64,000 bases of DNA from CAZGIF01 sp964526045 (lineage in GTDB: Bacteria > Patescibacteriota > Gracilibacteria > Absconditabacterales > Absconditicoccaceae), in assembly GCA_964526045.1 (NCBI GenBank), contig CAZGIF010000003.1, positions 62,001-126,000 on the forward strand, written 5' to 3'. A program made the position numbers and the translations under genes. The notes below the pieces were generated by a model. The model made no database searches. It was not told the origin of the DNA and worked only from the letters and a program-made list of their open reading frames with translations. Below, one piece after another: positions 57,901 to 64,000 of the stretch (position 1 is its first letter; the number at the start of each line of letters is the position of its first letter).

Positions 57901-60882
57901 AAAGTTGTATTTTATGTTCCTGAAGAACATGCTCCAAGTTATACTCTCAAAGAATATGATGGCAGGTTAGAGCATCAAAAAGTGTTTTATTCGATACAGC
58001 AATCAGGAACTTGAAAATATGAAATTTCATGTGAATATATAGCCAAGGACAAAGATAATACAGACGAGAAAAAGAAGAATGATCTTGTTAAACTTGCATA
58101 CAAAGCAGAAGTTGATAATGCATGATTGGCAACATTTTTTGCCGAGAGAGCATGAACACTTGCAACTGCAAGTTTAGAAAAAGAAAAATGAGAAGAAAAG
58201 TCTGAATATGAACAAATGAAAGATCAAGAAAAAGAAAGACAACAAGGGTTTTCATGATCTATGCCTCCTGGTAAAATCTACCCAATAACGATCAACTCTA
58301 TTGTTTGATCGTTCAAAAATCTTTATTCAAAAATCCAAGATCGGTTTAAAGAACGCAATACAAAAGAAACGTACGAGTTTACAAATATGCTTATCTGATG
58401 AGAAGATGGTTTTTTCAAATCACTTTCAAATCTACCAATTATTTGAGGAGCACTGGAAGAAATTTACTTTCAACACAAAAAAGAAAAAGACGGGAAAATG
58501 ATGGCAAAAATTCAGTATTATCTAGACAATAAGTTTAGTACGGATTTGCATCATACTCTAGTTATCAATAAAGAAGTCACGCCTTTGTTCCAAAAAATTG
58601 CAAAAGTAACTTCAAAGTGAGATTTGATTGATCTAAAGTGAGCGTGAACAGAACTGTCATTGGAGGAGCGTTACCAAGCTGCAGCTGCATTGTTGTATAT
58701 GAATGACAAAGATGGTATGTATGCAAGATCTATGGCAAAATATATGAACACGTGAATTTATGTGAGAGCATTGTTGTGACATAGTGCTTGGTTGCGTTAC
58801 AAATCAGAACGTGAAAAGCTTGAAAATATGGCAAAAAATCCGACTGACAACAGTAGGGCGTTGACAGCGCTCGCAAGACTTGAGATAGATTTTATTGTTG
58901 ACAATCTCAGGTGAGGGTATTATTTTAGCAAAGCATGATCTCCAAATGATTTGTTTTTGCAACAATACCCTCGTGAATTGGCAAAAAAGATTTTCAATAG
59001 TTATGATGAAAAACAAGGAGAAAAATGATGGAAAGATGAAATGGATCATAAATTGAAAATATGAAGATTTGAGTTTGCACTCGAAGAGTTTGAATGAATG
59101 ATCAAGTCCAATAGATTTTTCCCTGCATATTGATCGCTCAAAGCAATGTACACCCTGGCTTCAACACCCCAAGACAAAAGCATATTTTATAGGTGCGCAT
59201 TTACGTTAATGATGTCAGGTTTACAATTTTTTGGAACAGATTATAATTTCAAAAATGATGAGTTACAAGTATTTTTTAGGAGTATACATTTGCCCATTGC
59301 AGATCGAGCTGTCCGAGATTGACAACACCAAGAAAAAATAGCTTCAATATTTGATATTGCAACGGGGTGATCTTTTACAGACAAAAAGTGAGCAAATTAT
59401 TCTGCAAAGGATTTTACATATAACAATGTTCACAAAAACCTATGATGAATCAATTCATTTGCTAGTTGGCGAGATACAAGCGGTACAGACTGAAAACCTC
59501 ACTGAGATCAGATACTAGAATTCTTGTCATGAAATCCTTGAGAAGATAGTATGATTCGTATTTTGGATCAATCACAAAAAAATGAAGACTATATGTACAA
59601 ATGAAAAAAACTATCTGATACGCAACAAAAAAATCTCAATGAACTCGTAGGTAAATATGCTGAATCTGCTAGGTGAAAACAACTTATCCCCCTCAATACA
59701 ATGTCAACAAAAGATGCATTGTATAAAAATATGCCATTACATGCAAAAATATTTGATACCTATTCAAGTCCATGAGATTCTCCTGAATCTTGACAAGTGT
59801 ATGATTCTATTCGAAATAATCAAATCGAGGAATCTGAAGACCAACAGCATGTAAAGTTTGACGCTATACAAATTGAAGAGTTAAAATTCACTACTATAAA
59901 GATTTTGACAATACTATGATCTGTGATTGATGAATCAGCGGTTAGTAAGCTTGCAAGAGTTGCCAAAACAATTCAAACATCACCAACTATGTCAAAAACG
60001 GAAAAAGATCGTTTAGTTGCTTCTACTTTGTATTGAAGTGCATGGCAAGGTAAAGGTCCTCATCGGAAAGTAGATGCTACATTTAGAAATTATATACAAT
60101 TTTTTTGTAATAATATTGAACTGATGCAAGAGGACGTACGAAATGAAATTGATGATTTTAATAGTGCTCCTGATACATCTTCCCTCGCATATAAACACAA
60201 TCCATATGTGTATATTGACCCAGTCATACGATGAAGGTGAAATTCTCATGAACTACAACGTAGAAGAGAAAAACGAAGACAGCAAGCAAGAGCTGAAGAT
60301 AAAGAAATTATCAATGAAGAGTTGGAAAGATTGTCTGATTCATACAAACAAAAAAAAGTACAAGCCTTGGATACTGCAACACCTCGATGACGTCAGTTTC
60401 TGAAAGATGTATATTGAATTTGAACTGCATCCAAGAAAAACCAAGATGATGTTTCTCAGCTCAAAAGAGAACAAGAATTACAACAGCAAGTGCAATCTGA
60501 AAGAATCCAATCTATTGAAGAAAACAAAACGAAAGTTGCAGTTTTGAATCCGGAGGCATACGACAAAAAAGATGCATATACACTTGAAAGTATACAAGAA
60601 GATTTGCCATTAGATACTTTATTGGAGACTGATGAACAAATTGTTGAGTTTATAGAAGGACGTTATAAACTAATGGATGTAAAAAATATTGTTGAGAGAT
60701 TGAGAGGTACTATGTTTGTGAGATCTCGTCCAAAAACTGCTAAGGACTTGATTTCTAGTGAAGATGTTATCAATTATCTCAAAACAAGGTTTGAATGAGC
60801 GGATGAATATCGTCAAAAGGCAATTGCAAACAAATTAGAATCTAGTATACAAAGATCTGATTCTCGATCAGCTGCTTCCTAG
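54988..60882 (+). CDS. Giant soluble protein (1964 residues) of unknown function
   Basis: One open frame of 1965 codons with many TGA glycines and no TAA/TAG. The protein is hydrophilic, Lys/Glu/Gln-rich, without a signal peptide or obvious membrane segment. N-terminal ~500 residues are mostly helical and coiled-coil-like; a middle region (about 620-1000) reads as beta-rich with Thr, Asp and Gly; the C-terminal third is helical and ends in a basic, Arg/Gln-rich segment (ELQRRREKRRQQARAEDKE). I see no known domain. It lies 183 bases before a Clp-type ATPase on the same strand, possibly a functional pair. Start ATG chosen as first in frame. Confidence 0.7.
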
Positions 60883-61065
60883 GTTCTTTCAATGTATTAT
60901 TACAAAATATGTCTTTCGTCTTGCAAAAAAATCAAATTTATGTATCACTTATGATGTTTGGGTGCTATATACAATAACAAGATACTAAGTATACATTGTA
61001 TTCCAAATTATATGACTATGTGGATATTCTTCCACCGTGTCAGTTTATTTTTTTTCAATTAACGA

Positions 61066-63831
61066 ATGGTTAAAAATACACAAAATACAGACTCTATTGA
61101 TACTAATGACAATAATCCCATAAGTGAAAAGAAGATAGAATATACAAAAGATTGTAAACAGACCCTGACGTACGCTAGTATTATTTCTGATAGTAAACAA
61201 AATAAAATAGGTGCGGATGATTTGTTTTGGTGATGTTTTCATGTTATGCACAAACATAAACATGGGCATATTTTTTGGAAACTATTGTGATTTGATTCGA
61301 TAGATGCATTGCAAGATGTATATGACAACAAAGTTGTGTGAAAACAAATCAAACAAAATGTTAAAAAGGCTGCACTTGTGACATCAACTGATAATGTTGA
61401 TGCAGAAGCTGCTCAACAATTGTATCAAGAACAACGAACCTTGGTGCAAACTTTAGAGAATGAAATAGTTCGTCATGTCAAAAAGTGAAACAAAAAGATA
61501 GATCTCGTTTTGCTCTTATCTATTGCAATTTTGTATATGTCTCATGATTTGAGACAGTTGATAAATGATGAAGTTGGAGATGTTGATACTATATTAAACA
61601 ACATAAAAGTATTTTTGGCAAAAATCAGTGCAAATAAAGTATGACTGTTTGCTTTTTTGCAGGAAGTTGATAAAGTTTTGGAGAACCTACATTTAGATAT
61701 TAGCCAACTTACCACTATGTACGTAGCAGACGATGATGCAATCAAAAAAATGCTCGAAGATCTTGAAACTATGGAAGATAAAAATGATGTTGATTTTCAA
61801 AAAGAATCTGTCGTTTGATCTGTTCCAAACAATTGAGATATTGATATAATGGATCGTGATGATATGATCCAAGATGCAAACAGTAAAACAAAAAAGAAGA
61901 AAAAGAAGGGTGCTGATGAAAAAAAACTCACCATCGAATATTTTGGTACAGATTTGTGTCAAGAAGCACTTGATGATCACTTGGATCCTTGTATATGAAG
62001 GGACAAAGAAATACAACAAGTTATTTACACACTTTTGAGAAAAACAAAAAATAATCCTCTGTTGATTTGAGAAGCGTGAGTTTGAAAAACTGCAATTGTA
62101 GAGTGACTCGCTCAAAGAATTATTCAATGAGATGTTCCAGAAAAAATAAAGGACAAAAAAATTTATATGCTAGATATGTGATCTCTGGTTGCATGAACCA
62201 AATATAGATGAGACTTTGAAACCAGATTTAAAGCAATTTTAGAAGAAGCAGCAGACCCAACTAACAATATTATTTTGTTTATAGACGAAATTCATACCTT
62301 GATGTGAGCAGGATGACAAGCTTGAACTGATGATGCGTCTCAACTTATCAAACCCATGCTTGCAAGATGAAAAATCAAGCTTGTTTGAGCAACAACATTT
62401 GATGAATACCAAAAACATCTTGAAAAAGATGCTGCACTCAAAAGAAGATTTCAGGAAATTCATGTCAATGAACCTACACCAGAAGTAACAAAACAAATAT
62501 TAGACTGACTCAAAAAACGTTATGAAGACTTTCATGGTGTTCAAATCGTAGATGCTGCAATTGTTAATGCAATACGTCTTTCACAAAGATATGTTCTCAA
62601 TAAGTTTTTGCCTGATAAGGCAATAGATATTATTGATGAAGCAGCAGCAAGAAAGTCTACAATGATTCAAAAGTTGTGAAATGATGATGAATATCAAAAA
62701 GTTCTTCAACAAGTAAATCAAATAGACAAAGATATGGAGTTGTATGTAGAAAAACAAGATTATTATGCTGCAGCTGAGCTCAAAAAGAAGCAAGAAAAAT
62801 TAAAAGATACAATGCATCATTTGAGAAATAATAAAAATATTCCTATACATATGAGACCATTAGTAGAAGAACATGATATTGGACAAGTTCTTGCAGACAA
62901 AACATGAGTGCCATCTGACTTAGTTACTGAAAATGAAATTGATAAGTTAAGAAGATTGTCTGCAACATTACAACAAAAGATTCTGTGACAAAATGAAGCA
63001 GTGAAAGCTATCGTTAAAACGTTACAAAACAATAGATTATCTGTAATCGAAAGAAACAAGCCAATTTGATCTTTCTTGTTTCTTGGTCCATCTTGAGTTG
63101 GTAAAACATATTTGGCAAAACTTATTGCTAAAGAATATTTTGGTGACGAGAAGTCTCTAATTAGAGTAGATATGTCCGAATTTATGGAGAAGTATTCTAT
63201 TTCTAAATTGATTGGATCTGCTCCTTGATATGTCGGACATGAAAGTGGAGGAACATTAACTGAATCTATCAAAAGACAACCATATTCTGTCGTGTTGTTT
63301 GATGAGGTAGAAAAAGCAGATCGTGATGTGCTAAATATTCTCTTACAATTGTTAGATGAGTGACATATCAAAGACTCGAAATGAAGATATGTTAGTTTCA
63401 AGAGTACAATTGTTATTATGACTTCAAATTTGTGACATAGTGAGTTTTCAAAAAAAGTAACAACTATCGGTTTTTCTTCTTCTGATGCTACACTTGAAAA
63501 CAAAAAAGATTTTGAAGAAAAAAAGAAAAGAGTACTTGATCAAGTAAAAGAATACATGTCACCAGAACTGCTGAATAGAATTGATTATAAAATTGTCTTT
63601 AGACCATTACAAAAGCCTTTACTCCAAGATATTTTCTCTTTGAAGATCAATGAATTCTTAAAAATTCGAAAAGAAAAATCTTCTGTCAAACTTCCAACAT
63701 TCTCAAAGAAAAAGATTGCAAAAATTATTGATAAAATACATGATCCTGAGTATTGAGTGAGACCAATTGAAAAATACATTCATGATGAAGTTGAGTCTGA
63801 GATTATTGAAGAACTAATGAAAGCTAAATAA
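61066..63831 (+). CDS. ClpB/ClpC-type AAA+ ATPase
   Basis: 921 residues. A divergent N-terminal domain (1-280) includes a weak Clp_N-like ASIISDSKQNKIGADDLFW and a Lys-rich stretch (KTKKKKKKG). Two AAA modules follow: first with GEAGVGKTAIVEGLAQRI, ILFIDEIHTLMGAG and VGATTFDEYQKHLEKDAALK; a middle segment with VEKQDYYAAAELKKKQ; second with LGPSGVGKTYLAK, VLFDEVEKADRDVLNILLQL and SPELLNRIDYKIVF. Both Walker A Gly positions include TGA. ClpB would be a disaggregase, ClpA/C a ClpP partner; no clear ClpP-docking IGF/L loop was seen, so I favour ClpB-like. A terminator follows. Confidence 0.9.
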
Positions 63832-63849
63832 TATTGTCTTCTATATAAT

Positions 63850-63876
63850 AAAAACCAACTATTTTAGTTGGTTTTT
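63850..63876. terminator. Intrinsic terminator after the Clp ATPase gene
   Basis: CCAACTA (63855-63861) pairs with TAGTTGG (63865-63871), 3-base loop, with an A run before and a T run after. The remaining bases to 64000 show nothing I can call. Confidence 0.85.
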
Positions 63877-64000
63877 ATTTTTTTGTCAAATGTGTTTTTT
63901 ATTTTATTAGGAAAATTAATCTTTTTCTGTGATTGTTTTTGTAAAAAATACTTGAAGCTCTCTGTTAAAACAATACAGTTATATTGTATATGTTATATAT

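Noticed and set aside
62817..63503. Minus-strand frame of 228 codons
   Set aside because: Opposite the second AAA module of the Clp ATPase gene; shadow frame without recognisable domain.
1..64000. Many genes looking like pseudogenes with internal stops
   Set aside because: The stops are almost all TGA at glycine positions; with code 25 the genes are intact.

Overview
The window is about 64 kb of AT-rich bacterial DNA that must be read with UGA as glycine (genetic code 25). Read with the standard code nearly every gene is shredded. With TGA=Gly, long intact reading frames appear and TGA falls on glycines that families conserve: Walker A loops, the Nudix region of the ValRS fusion, the DnaJ Gly/Phe linker, and the Gly of the 'YG' dipeptide in WG repeats. 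Only TAA and TAG end genes. This code is known from Absconditabacteria (SR1) and Gracilibacteria (BD1-5/GN02), so the window almost certainly comes from one of these; I cannot say which. I saw no convincing AGGAGG-type ribosome binding site in front of the starts I examined, so starts rest on homology and frame length. I found no rRNA, tRNA or CRISPR array.

Layout. 0-5.4 kb: end of an unidentified gene, Lgt, then four tandem membrane proteins (three with a clear shared N-terminal motif) bounded by two direct copies of a ~150 bp palindromic repeat, then a Tes/MJ0619-like radical SAM enzyme. 5.5-15.2 kb: three large probable surface proteins, a Gln-rich coiled-coil protein, GrpE, a membrane protein and a hypothetical protein. 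15.4-22.1 kb: valyl-tRNA synthetase fused to a C-terminal Nudix domain, then a restriction-modification pair and an AAA15/OLD-like ATPase; the two R-M genes lack TGA codons entirely and look recently imported. 22.2-30 kb: a YceI-like protein (minus strand), then a plus-strand cluster of exported protein, ABC ATPase, ABC permease, small membrane protein, 3'-5' exonuclease and DnaJ. 30-40 kb: minus-strand TruB and membrane proteins, plus-strand amidase and SGNH-like protein, then the minus-strand cluster glmS, GNA1-like acetyltransferase and ferredoxin reductase-like protein, and pheT. 40-50.3 kb: a 1412-residue protein (zincin-like, WG repeats, transglutaminase-like), both subunits of ATP-citrate lyase, and a 942-residue helical-repeat protein. 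50.7-64 kb: CotH-like protein, a small repeat protein, lumazine synthase, a MurC-like ligase, a 1964-residue soluble protein and a ClpB/ClpC-type ATPase.

How it fits together. Cell-envelope work recurs: amino-sugar supply (GlmS plus GNA1-like), MurC, an amidase, Lgt, an ABC exporter and several large secreted or surface proteins. Protein quality control is represented by GrpE, a reduced DnaJ and a Clp ATPase. Central metabolism is represented mainly by ATP-citrate lyase, unexpected in a lineage known for very reduced metabolism. The R-M pair with its OLD-like neighbour is the only clear defence locus.
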